DNA from: Bondarzewia mesenterica
Lineage: Eukaryota; Basidiomycota; Agaricomycetes; Russulales; Bondarzewiaceae
Assembly: GCA_004802705.1 (NCBI GenBank)
Contig: SGPL01000284.1
Coordinates: 1-43,054 of the forward strand
DNA length: 43,054 bases
Direction of reading: 5' to 3'
The position numbers and the translations under genes were made by a program. Below the pieces are notes generated by a model. It ran no database searches, was not told the DNA's origin, and was given only the letters and a program-made list of their open reading frames with translations. This document shows positions 21,509 to 30,633 of the stretch, in pieces; the first letter of the stretch is position 1, and every line of letters starts with the position of its first letter.

Positions 21509-22196
21509 CTCTTAATGGCAATCCCTTGGGCAGTTATACCGTCTCGACCTCGATCAGGGTAGTTTGGGAACCGTCATCTACCCATATTCTTGATTAGGCA
21601 GTAGGCCTCGTCATTTTTCCAGCTGTTACTCGTTTTGTCACTCACTCCGCCAGATGCAGAGAAAGACGAAAATGATGTCTACTGCAAAATAATTGACGTT
21701 GGATGTCTAGTGTACTGTAATGGCACGGTAGGCGTCGCTCAGCCAGTAAACTCATGTTCCTGATGAGATGCAAGTAGAAAGGTGAAGTTTTTGAGAAACT
21801 CGGTTCCGAGAGAGGAAAATTCATAGGCCGGTGGATGAGTTGAAAAACGTGTGGACTTGTCTTGCCCAAGCATTGCTGTATTGTTGTGAAGTTGCAGAGT
21901 TGGAGTTTATACGCGTCAATGATCATCGTCAGCTCGTGAATTTGGCGCAGTACCGCGGCTTCAAGTGCTCTTCAAGCTGGGCCATTCACTGAGATTGAAC
22001 AACATCTCGGAGATGGACGGCAGTCTACGGCAGTTCGTCGGTACGGAGATGAAGGGTGATCTTATCTCGCGGATGAAGCCGATTCTGCGAGCGAGTCATT
22101 GAGTGAACAATTGACTCGAAATTCGCAAAAGCGCGTTATATCTGCGGCCGTGTTGAAAGAGAACCTCATCTACCGTATCCTCTTTACCGTCAAAAC

Positions 22197-24566
22197 ATGT
22201 GTGGAATCCTTGCCGTTCACGGTCTTGAAAGGCCCTCCGTTGATAGAGCGCGTTTCCTCGCACTCTCAAAGAAACAGCGCCATCGCGGACCGGATTGGTC
22301 TGGGTGCCATGTCGGGAAACAGTCTATCCTCGTTCATGAACGTTTGGCTATCGTTGGTGTCGGTGAGTTTTATCAAGTCTCCTTGGAAGACATTCGGTGC
22401 AATTCATATAATATACAGATACTGGCGCTCAGCCTTTGGTCAGCGAAGATGGAACCCTTAGCCTTGCTGTCAACGGCGAGATCTACAACCACATAAAATT
22501 GAGGGCCTCTGTCGGCTCTGACTACAAATTCAAAACGCATTCCGATTGCGAAATCATCATCCCGTTGGTATGTTGCGTCACCTTTCAAATGTCAACTGTC
22601 GTGCTCATTTTCGAGCTTTAGTACAAGAAAGAAGATAAACACCTATGCAACTGTCTGGATGGCATGTTCTCTTTCGTCCTCCTCGACGAGTCTGTCGAGC
22701 CCTCCCGCATCATCGCCGCTCGTGATCCCATTGGTATCACCACGCTTTACCAAGGCTGGAGCTCCAAGCGTCCCGGAGCCGTCTACTTCGCCTCTGAACT
22801 CAAAGCCCTCGTGGACGAATGCGACAAAATCATCTCCTTTCCTCCTGGTCACGTCTACGATAGCAGAGACGACTCTACAACCCGCTACTACAACCCCTTC
22901 TGGTGGGACGGAGACTCGGATGCCCCCGATGCACCAATCCCGACAACGAAGGCTGACCTCACCCTCCTCCGTGAGACACTCGAGGCTGCCGTACGGAAAC
23001 GATTGATGTCGGAGGTGCCTTACGGTGTGCTTCTGAGCGGAGGCTTGGACAGCAGTCTTATTGCGGCCATTGCCGCGAGGGAAACTGAGAAGGTTGCTCA
23101 GGCGCAGTATGATGCTCGGAAGAAGAAGCTGGCGGAGATCCAGAACGGCCCAGCTTCTCCTCCTAGTGGTGCTGTATACCAGTCTGCAGATGTAACTGAA
23201 GAGGGTAAGTCCATCGTGTCTCTATATCTGCGATATAGCTCACAGGACACTGTTCCTATCAGCTACTCTCGCTGCTTGGCCACAATTGCATTCGTTTTCC
23301 ATCGGTCTTGAAAACTCCCCTGATCTCATTGCCGCTCGCAAGGCTGCCAATTTCTTGGGCACAACGCATCACGAATATGTTTTCACCGTGCAAGAGGGCC
23401 TGGATGCCATTCCGGATGTCATCTATCACCTTGAGACCTACGATGTCACGACCGTTCGAGCGAGCACGCCGATGTACCTCCTCAGCCGGAAAATCAAGGC
23501 CATGGGAGTGAAGATGGTTTTAAGCGGTGAGGGCAGTGACGAGATTTTCGGGGGTGAGATACACCTTTGGACTCCACGCTTTGGGTCTTGACCGACAAAT
23601 GATCCGCAGGTTACTTGTACTTCCACGCCGCACCTGACCCCAAATCGTTCCATCAAGAATGCGTTCGCCGGGTCAAGAACTTACACACCTCTGACTGTTT
23701 GCGCGCCAACAAGTAACGTTTGCCTCTAGAGTGTTCCCGTTCTTTCTCGTTGACTGTCCTACCAGGTCGACTATGGCTTGGGGTCTCGAAGCGCGTGTCC
23801 CCTTCCTTGACAAGGCTTTCCTCGATGTCTCCATGAACATTGACCCCAAGGAGAAGATGTTCAGCAAGGGTGCCTCGCAAGAAGTCGACGAGGATGGTTG
23901 CCCAAGAATGGAGAAGGTCTGTCTCGATATCGCATACGGAGATCAGTGACTATAAATCCGTTGATTGTTTCCAGTACATCCTCCGAAAAGCTTTTGATAT
24001 CTCTCCCAACGGCAAGGTTAGAGTTGGCTTTTCGCTCGACCGAACTAAATTTGACGGTTATGTCCTTCATTCTAGCCATATCTTCCCCGCTCAATCTTGT
24101 GGAGACAGAAGGAACAATTTTCGGACGGTGTTGGCTATTCCTGGATAGATGGGTACGCCCGCAGGTTGACTCTCATCACGCAGAGGCTGACTTCTATCCA
24201 AAGAATCAAAGGGCACGCTGAAAGCGTCGTTTCTGATGACGACTTTGCAAAGAGGCACGAACGTTGGTCAACGGACGTGCCCGACACGAAGGAAGCGTAC
24301 TACATCCGTGACCTCTTCGACGGTCAGTGTCATCTGGCATACCCTCGTTGACACGACTTCCTGATCTTTGTTATGTAGGCCTCTTCAAGTCTGAAGCTGC
24401 AGCCAGTACGGCAGTCCGGTAAGCCTTTTCTGCCCAATCGAAACGAGCGGACAAATATTAATTGCTTTACGACCAAAGGTGGATCCCGCGAGGGGACTGG
24501 GGCTGCTCTGCAGACCCGAGTGGAAGGAGTGTTTCAATACACAACGCTGCCTACGAAACGAGTTGA
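22197..24566 (+). CDS. asparagine synthetase (glutamine-hydrolysing)
   Basis: Makes asparagine from aspartate, ATP and glutamine in the cytosol. Eleven exons: 22197-22362, 22419-22567, 22622-23204, 23263-23553, 23610-23712, 23766-23916, 23975-24016, 24076-24152, 24204-24322, 24379-24418 and 24479-24566 (602 residues). The protein begins MCGILAVHG, so Cys2 is the glutaminase nucleophile after Met removal. [19 protein letters not shown] and [12 protein letters not shown] complete the class II amidotransferase domain. The synthetase domain has the ATP pyrophosphatase loop [13 protein letters not shown] near residue 244, then [71 protein letters not shown] and [18 protein letters not shown]. The end, [20 protein letters not shown], is typical of fungal ASN enzymes. 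All catalytic motifs are intact. Yeast has two such genes, ASN1 and ASN2, so I give no symbol. Confidence 0.96.
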
Positions 24567-25025
24567 TTGGGTCCAAGAGCAGCATAATGTGGTGTTACAG
24601 TTGATATCTAGACCAAGTATAGATTATTAAAAAGGAGAGGATGAGGAAGAAAGCAAAGTCAATGAAGGAGAAATCGATGAGAAAAAAGAGCGAGAGGGTT
24701 GACATGTACGAGGAAGCATGATTTAAAGATGAGGGAGTGTAGATGACTATGACGCCTGCAGAGGGAGAAAAGGGGAAAAACTAGGAAACAGCGATATAGC
24801 GAGAGCATGCAACAAATGGTACGGTATCGCAAAACAAGGGTACTTAGTGACATAGAACGAAAGAGAAGAGATTCCAGGGGAGAAGAGGACCAGGAAAAGA
24901 AACATGAGGAGATGAGTATGCATGTCATCGGCCAGACACCGATTTGTTCAATTGGCCGTATACAAGGGAAGATATGTTGGGAAAGTATTAAGAAAGAGCG
25001 TGTTGAATAAGGGGAAATCTATGAT
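24567..25025. other. convergent intergenic region, purine-rich on the plus strand
   Basis: About 460 bases between two convergent genes. From roughly 24625 to 24930 the plus strand is strongly purine-rich (AG-rich runs such as GGAGAGGATGAGGAAGAAAG), so the minus strand, the 3' UTR side of the RhoGEF, is a polypyrimidine tract. No gene or hairpin terminator is supportable. Confidence 0.45.
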
Positions 25026-28000
25026 TCAAGTGGGGTTAAGCGAAGGGTCCTGTGCCATCATCTGGCGGTAGAGCCCCACTCCAGAGTCTTCAGACGGTGC
25101 GGGCGAGGAAAGCACTTTAGTCGTCGTAGCGCGGGTGCTTGCGCTGGTTTGCGAGAGGTTACGGTCGCGTTTTGAGGCGACCGGAATGGGAGCGGCGCGC
25201 GTGCTCTTGTCCCAAGCCGGCCTGGTCACTGTCACTTTGGCAGAATGACCGTCGTCCGAGTGTGCTGGGGCGCCTGCTCGTCGGCGTCGTCTGCGTACGA
25301 CGACTCGCCGGGCGTACTGCATTAGCGGACTCGGCGGACACGAGACGGTTGCCGAACTTGGCGTTTGCGGAGGACTCTCGAGAATAACCTGTGGGCATGA
25401 TGGGTCCCCCGCGCCGCGCTCCGTGTGAACCAGCTGGGGCTCTGCCCTTGACCAAGGGTTTTTGGAGAGTGACTTTGTCGGCACCCCAATAGGAGAAACT
25501 CATCTTGCTCTTGCGATCAGAGTCGTCGGAGTCCATCCCTTCATCCTCATCATCCTTAGGCATAGGGACTATTCTCGGTTGGACAGTGGAGTGAACCTGC
25601 GCCCGTGACCGTACGACACTATAAAATGAACAATTGAGGTTAGCCGTGCCCCACGATGAAAGCTGAAGTAAACGGACTCTTCCATTGACACAACGCCTTC
25701 CCGGGGCTTAACGACATCTCCGATATCCCAGGTCTCAATCTGTAAAAAGAGCCGTCAGTTATAAGAATAAGGGGAAGGGGCGCACAGGGAACGGTACCTT
25801 AATGAACTTATACAGATTGCGAGGCTTCGCATGGGAGTTCCTCCGACCAGTCGTGGCATACTTTGCCTTGCCTTGCAACTCCGGCAAAGAGTTGGCCCTC
25901 GAGCTATTCGCGCTACCCAGTGGTAGCGAAGTGGTCCCAGTCCGCTGACACTTCAGCACGACGTCATTGAACACGACCAACCACAAATCTCTCTTGCCGC
26001 CCATCCCATTCGAACCTTGCAGAGCATCGCTAAATCGTCTCAAAGACGACTTGCCCTTGACGGCCTTGCTAGATGTCACAGGAGGCGGTGAAGTCGATTT
26101 CATCGGCTCGTTCTGTTGACCACCAGAAACAATGCGCTCCTCCACGAGAACCCTTGACGGCTTTGGGACTGCCAATTGCTTGACCTTATCCAGCCCTTCA
26201 ATACGAGCGAAAATGTCCCGCGTCTTGTCTCGCTCTTCCTTCTGAATTTTCTCATCTTCGATGCTGCGCACGATAGTTTCCACTTCGGCGACCATCTGCA
26301 GAGTACTCTCGTACTCAAAAGTGGATGGGTCTGTGTGGAAGAGGAGGTTTTGGAAAAGTAGAGGGTACTTCAGAAGGCGCTGGAAAGGCTTCGATAGCGA
26401 GATAGCGAGTCCTGTTTCACCCTTTTCTGCAGCGTCAGCCTCCAGTCGTTGCAAAAAGGTGCAGACCTTGAGCCATTCATCGGCATCTTGTTTCTTCGGC
26501 CGTTTAGCCGCACTCGCAGTTGATAGAACGTCTTCGACTTGCTCGAGCGCTCGTTCCAAATGAAGGACATAGACTGCGTATCCGCGCAAGATATGAGACT
26601 GGCAGGAATAATGCGAATAAGGTGAGTCCATGCAAGATAATTCATAAAGCAGCTTTACGCACATTGGCTACGAACACATCAGCTAAAGATCGTACGAGCG
26701 GATATTGCTCATCGTATCTTTTTCTGAGGCCGTCGCTGAGCTTGAGGTGTCCTTCCAATATACTCTGCTCGATAGTCTCAAGACATAGCCGTAAATCATC
26801 GGGCAGTTGATGAGGGGCGACGCCTCCGTTGACTGTATAGTCATTCCTGGTCTCGCTCTTTCGCGTTTTTCGTAGCATGCTGCGACCCGCCGGTGTAGCA
26901 GTAGATCTACGATCCCGTTCCGAAGGAGTCGGTCCGACAAAGGATTGACGACCAAGTGAATGCGTCGACGCACTGGGGTTCATCCGAGGCGGGGGTGGTA
27001 AAGAGTGGTGAGATCGAGAAGGGAACGGAACAGGATTTTTACCCGTCCGCGTCGCTGGCGTACCGTAAGGTGAACGATGGCCCTGCTTTGAGAACATGCT
27101 TAAACCACCTGGAGATCGTTGGCGAGAGGCAGAGTATCCCTTGCCCATTTGATCTTCATCTTCGTCGGCCGAGTTCAGAGATTCCGTGTCCATATTAGGC
27201 GTATCCTTGTCATCTTTTTTCGAAGCCGAGTCGACCGCAGTTGGGGTATCAGACCGAAAACCAGTCGGTGAGAGAAAGCGGGAAGCGATGGGCAAATGCT
27301 CTATAGAATCTAAGGGAGAATCGATTCGTGGATAATCGTCATAGTCCATCAAAGCAGGAGATGACACTGGAGATGTCGAGTACGGATGTAGCAAAGGGAC
27401 AATGAAAGTGTCTTTCATTTTAATGAGCTCGTTGACGTATCTGTGCGCTCAGACGATAAACATGCATACAAAATCCAGTACAACCGACTGGTAGCATACC
27501 TTTCTTCACTGGCCACAATCTCCCACAAGACCTCTTGTCGTGTGCGCTCGCGTGGTCCAAGATTAGACACAAGATCTTCCTCAGCTCCTTCACTCCATGA
27601 AGCGGGAGGCATGACACTTGCCGTCCCAGATCGCTGAGAGAACGGCGTGCCCGAGCGAAGGGATTGGTGCATAGAGGCCGCATCACCATGACCTTTCTGA
27701 GGGTACGGAGATTGCGCGGTACGAGTGGAGGTCACCTTGACCGTGTTGTTACTAGCTCTAGACGTAGACCTCACGTCAGTCCTAGAACCCGATGCGGCAG
27801 TAGAAGTCGATCCTCGGGCATCTTTGCCCTGCGCACGCGAGGTGGTTGATTTGGTCGACACCGACGCTTCGCCGGGTAGAGGGCGGTCACTGTTAATGCC
27901 TGCTGGGGTGGGCGGGGGAGAGATGAAAGCGACTTTCTTGTGAACGTCGGTATTCCCATTTGTTGTATTTAAGCTGCCGTTGGCAGTCTTGCGCGAGCTG

Positions 28001-28371
28001 CGACCTGCGGAGTCCTGTTCTGACCGGGGAGTAGCTAAGCGAGTAACTACAGCTGGCTCGGGCGCTTCCTCCTCGAGCACGTCAGAGAGATGCCCTCGAG
28101 CGAGAACGTTCGATTCGGACTCGCGAGGAAATGGTGGAAGAGGTTCGTCTATGGAGGGCAGGGGTCGTGATAAAATGTCAGGAAGGGGCTTGGACGACGC
28201 GATCGACGAAGGCGTTCCAGTCTGGCGAGACGGGGGCCATTCTGGTAAAGGCGGCAACTGTGAGAGCTTTTCTCTCTGGTATGTCGAAGGGAAGTTGGTA
28301 TCTGGATCCTTTGAGTCTCTCGTTTTGTCCTTTGAGAGACCTCTGTTGAAGCGACTGAAGAGGGCCTTCAT
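25026..28371 (-). CDS. Rho guanine nucleotide exchange factor with DH and PH-like domains
   Basis: Expected to load GTP onto a Rho/Cdc42-type GTPase in polarity or cell-wall control. Exons: 28371-27500, 27440-26663, 26598-25798, 25739-25674, then 25596 to about 25026. Residues 1-270 are disordered and Pro-rich after MKALFSRFNRGLSK. The DH domain begins TRQEVLWEIVASEERYVNEL (~275-297), is interrupted by about 190 Ser/Pro-rich residues, and resumes at LPDDLRLCLETIEQSILEGH, EQYPLVRSLADVFVA, HILRGYAVYVLHLERALEQV and the signature LSKPFQRLLKYPLLFQNLL. A PH-like region follows (GKRDLWLVVFNDVVLKCQR to LYKFIKIETWDIGDVV). The tail has SYWGADKVTLQKPLVKG and ends SPAPSEDSGVGLYRQMMAQD. Between about 25345 and 25255 the frame must change; a small intron (for example donor GTTCGG, acceptor TACGCAG) or a base error would do this. 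It is divergent from the methyltransferase, 105 bases apart. Confidence 0.88.
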
Positions 28372-28476
28372 GGCACGATGAAGACAGCGCTTTGAGAGTG
28401 GGAGACGTTGTGGGTATGATGATGAGATGAAGGGGAGGAGAAAACGTGTTGGTATGAATGGAGGTAAGTGGTTTAC
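28372..28476. promoter_or_regulatory. short divergent promoter, RhoGEF / methyltransferase
   Basis: Only 105 bases separate the two start codons, so the 5' leaders must be short or overlap. No canonical element is obvious. An ATGGAG|GTAAGT at 28458-28469 looks like a start followed by a donor, but the acceptor would be too close; I prefer ATG 28477 for the methyltransferase. Confidence 0.35.
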
Positions 28477-29470
28477 ATGCAGCGCGGCGACGGCGGGCGG
28501 CTGTTCAAAACAACGCTAATCACATCACCACAAGCACAATTCGTCTCGGACAAGCTCCACATGTTCTCCTCTCCTCTCCCAGCTCACAAATCCAAACATC
28601 TCTCCGTTCTATCTTATCCTTTCCACGACTTCCTCTTTTCTCTCCGCCAGCTCGACGACGGCAATTCCAACGGCACCGCCTTGTGGCTAGGCGCCCAATG
28701 TCTCTCCTTATACCTCGCCTGGTCTCTCAAGAATTACACTCGACCCNCCTTCGCGCTCAATACAAATCGTCCCAGAGCACTCGAACTCGGCAGCGGAATA
28801 GGTCTTACTGCGTGCGTGTCGGTTTTCTCCTCCGCGACATCNCGGNGCGATTTAATANTTCGTCTCCAGGCTAGCCCTTGGGTCTTTAGGCTGGGACGTC
28901 CTCGCTACGGATACAGAACAGGTCATATCAAGCGTCCTCCGCGAGAACGTCATTCGCAATAGAGCCTCCTCTACTGATTCATGTGGNACGATCCATCTTC
29001 GAGAACTTGATTGGACCGTTTCACCTGAGGNATGGGACTGGACTCATCCCTCTGCCGTGGCGTCCTGTTCTCCTAGTTCTCTGCCTGATGCCAGCATAGA
29101 CTTCTCAAATGAGGTCNTACAACCCCCATTCGACCTTGTCGTTTCTTCCGATACACTNTACTCCACAGCGCTGGTCANCCCGTTGCTTCGAACCCTTCAC
29201 GCNGTCAGNATACAGTCCCTTGTTACCGGTGCACGCCGATCACCACCGGTGTACCTGTGCATCGAACGTCGGGACACACACGTCATCGATTATGCTTTNA
29301 ACGAAGCAAAGAGTAANTGGGGCTTTGCCATAGAGCGCATACCTCACCGAAAGCTCGTGAAAGCATTGAACAAGGGTGGTCTCAAGTGGGCGGCGGAAGA
29401 CTGGGATGGTGTGGAAATTTGGAAGATGGTTTTGCAGCAAGAACGCTTGGCTGGACCGGATTCTANCTGA
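28477..29470 (+). CDS. class I SAM-dependent protein methyltransferase (Methyltransf_16 / METTL21-EFM type)
   Basis: Probably a protein-lysine methyltransferase of the family that modifies elongation factors and chaperones; the target cannot be told from sequence. Two exons (28477-28811, 28870-29470) give 311 residues. LWLGAQCLSLYLAW precedes motif I, RALELGSGIGLTALALGSLG (~99-118), followed by the acidic DVLATDTEQ, DWTVSPE, and PFDLVVSSDTLYST, which has the D-x-x-Y-like post-motif of this family, then PVYLCIERRD. The splice at 28811/28870 lies inside motif I and restores its frame exactly. Seven or so Ns fall in coding sequence and three in the intron, so some residues are unknown. It could be an EFM2-, EFM3- or EFM6-like member. 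Confidence 0.8.
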
Positions 29471-29754
29471 ACGCTATTCAATCTCGTTAGTAATCTCATC
29501 AGGGACGTTTGAAAGTTATACTTTGTCGGCATGTGTACCAATTCATGGTTCCTGTTACTCAAGCCGAAATTTCCCCACATCACTACCACCGGCATGGCCA
29601 GANGAGACNACCTTTATACATTTCTTTCTCTTCTGTTAAAAGCTATCAAATACACCGTNGGCAAATCTTCTGCTTTGCGGTTGGAACGACAGAAGCAGNG
29701 TACTAGATGTTCGCCGACGAGACCGATTGTCGATCTTCTCTTCGTATGGCAAGG

Positions 29755-30561
29755 TCAAGAACTTCCAGTCAATCGTAAATTCCGATCGAAGCCATGCTTC
29801 CCCTGCGATGATGAGTACATGTCAACAAAATCAAGTGATCGAAAGGNATGNTTTACCAGATCTCTCCAAGTTTCCTCTGGATCGTTCTCAGTCTGCAANT
29901 GATACACCTGCATGAATCCTTTGAAGCTAATATATGTCAANACAGTCAGTTTNCAACGGTAGTTCAATTGTTGCACATATGCACGGGGACCCACGTTAAT
30001 GCACCATCCTCGGTGACGTCCATAAACTCCAGCAGCTCCTCCTTGGTTTCCTCGGTGAAGGGTTCCCCGTTGGTATCACACGCCCATGAGTCTAGTCCTT
30101 CAGGAGAAAGATGAGAACCTTCCNGAGGGTTGAGGAGCGTTGCATAAGCTTCTCCGGTTTGAATAGCAGGCGGACGGGGCGTGCAGTATTTGGCAAATAT
30201 GTGCTTCAGGCATGATTCGAACTGATGATCAAGGTGAGGAATAAGAGCANGTCNCGTAGGTTCAAAGGCAGTTTGATCGCCGTNGATACATGTCAATAAG
30301 AGTTCAACGCACCTCCTCAGTGATTGCACCCTCATCNTCGAGTAAATGTACTTGTGTATTTGTCAAAGAACTTGTCTCACTTTCTTCCTGTGGAGAAGAA
30401 ATAGGGGAAGTACTGCCTGGCACCTTTGATGGCATTGAAGCNAATGTAAGAATTTGAGGTGTATTTTTTAGGTCGAGGGTTTGTAGAGCCTGTGAGGGAT
30501 GCGTCTGAAGTAGAACGCGTCTTGTCGCGTCGAACAATTCAAGACCAGTGTTTGGTAACAC
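29755..30561 (-). CDS. EF-hand-like hypothetical protein (sequence damaged by Ns and a frame break)
   Basis: The C-terminal half is coherent. It runs LIPHLDHQFESCLKHIFAKY, then GEPFTEETKEELLEFMDVTEDGALT, a 67-nt-class intron ending about 29930, SFKGFMQVY, LQTENDPEETWRDL, another intron, and GKHGFDRNLRLTGSS ending at 29755. The stretch FMDVTEDGALTSFKGFM resembles an EF-hand loop (Asp, Thr, Asp at positions 1, 3, 5, with Gly at 6), so weak calcium binding is possible but not certain. The N-terminal half (TGLELFDATRRVLLQTHPSQ) is in a different frame from the following helix (RCVELLLTCI) near 30310-30330, without room for an intron. No in-frame ATG precedes 30561. The region has many Ns, so base errors are likely. 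The true start is unknown; it may begin internally near 30440 or in a missed exon. Confidence 0.55.
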
Positions 30562-30611
30562 GTGATAGGTCTTCTTACTTAGGGCGGGCCAAAAATGACT
30601 TCGTTACGTCA
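30559..30611. promoter_or_regulatory. CACGTG and TTACGTCA motifs in the EF-hand gene / PRP28 divergent promoter
   Basis: Within the very short interval before PRP28 lie a perfect E-box, CACGTG (30559-30564), the kind bound by Cbf1-like bHLH factors, and TTACGTCA (30604-30611), a CRE variant bound by Atf/CREB bZIP factors. The spacing of 40 bases and the position 23-75 bases upstream of the PRP28 ATG suit proximal promoter sites. Function is inferred only. Confidence 0.4.
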
Positions 30612-30633
30612 GTGCACCTACAACACGACTACC

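Larger units (their letters stand above)
20275..22196. other. long non-coding interval upstream of asparagine synthetase
   Basis: Nearly 1.9 kb without a supportable gene. It holds a foldback element (20761-20875, listed separately). A minus-strand frame at 21173-21508 (111 codons) has a fairly protein-like stretch but no recognised domain and no clear exons beside it. The last few hundred bases should contain the asparagine synthetase promoter. Confidence 0.45.

Noticed and set aside
24660..25010. Open frames in the purine-rich stretch downstream of asparagine synthetase
   Set aside because: They reflect base bias only (Lys/Glu/Arg or Ser/Leu/Phe runs) and fall in the presumed 3' UTRs of two convergent genes.
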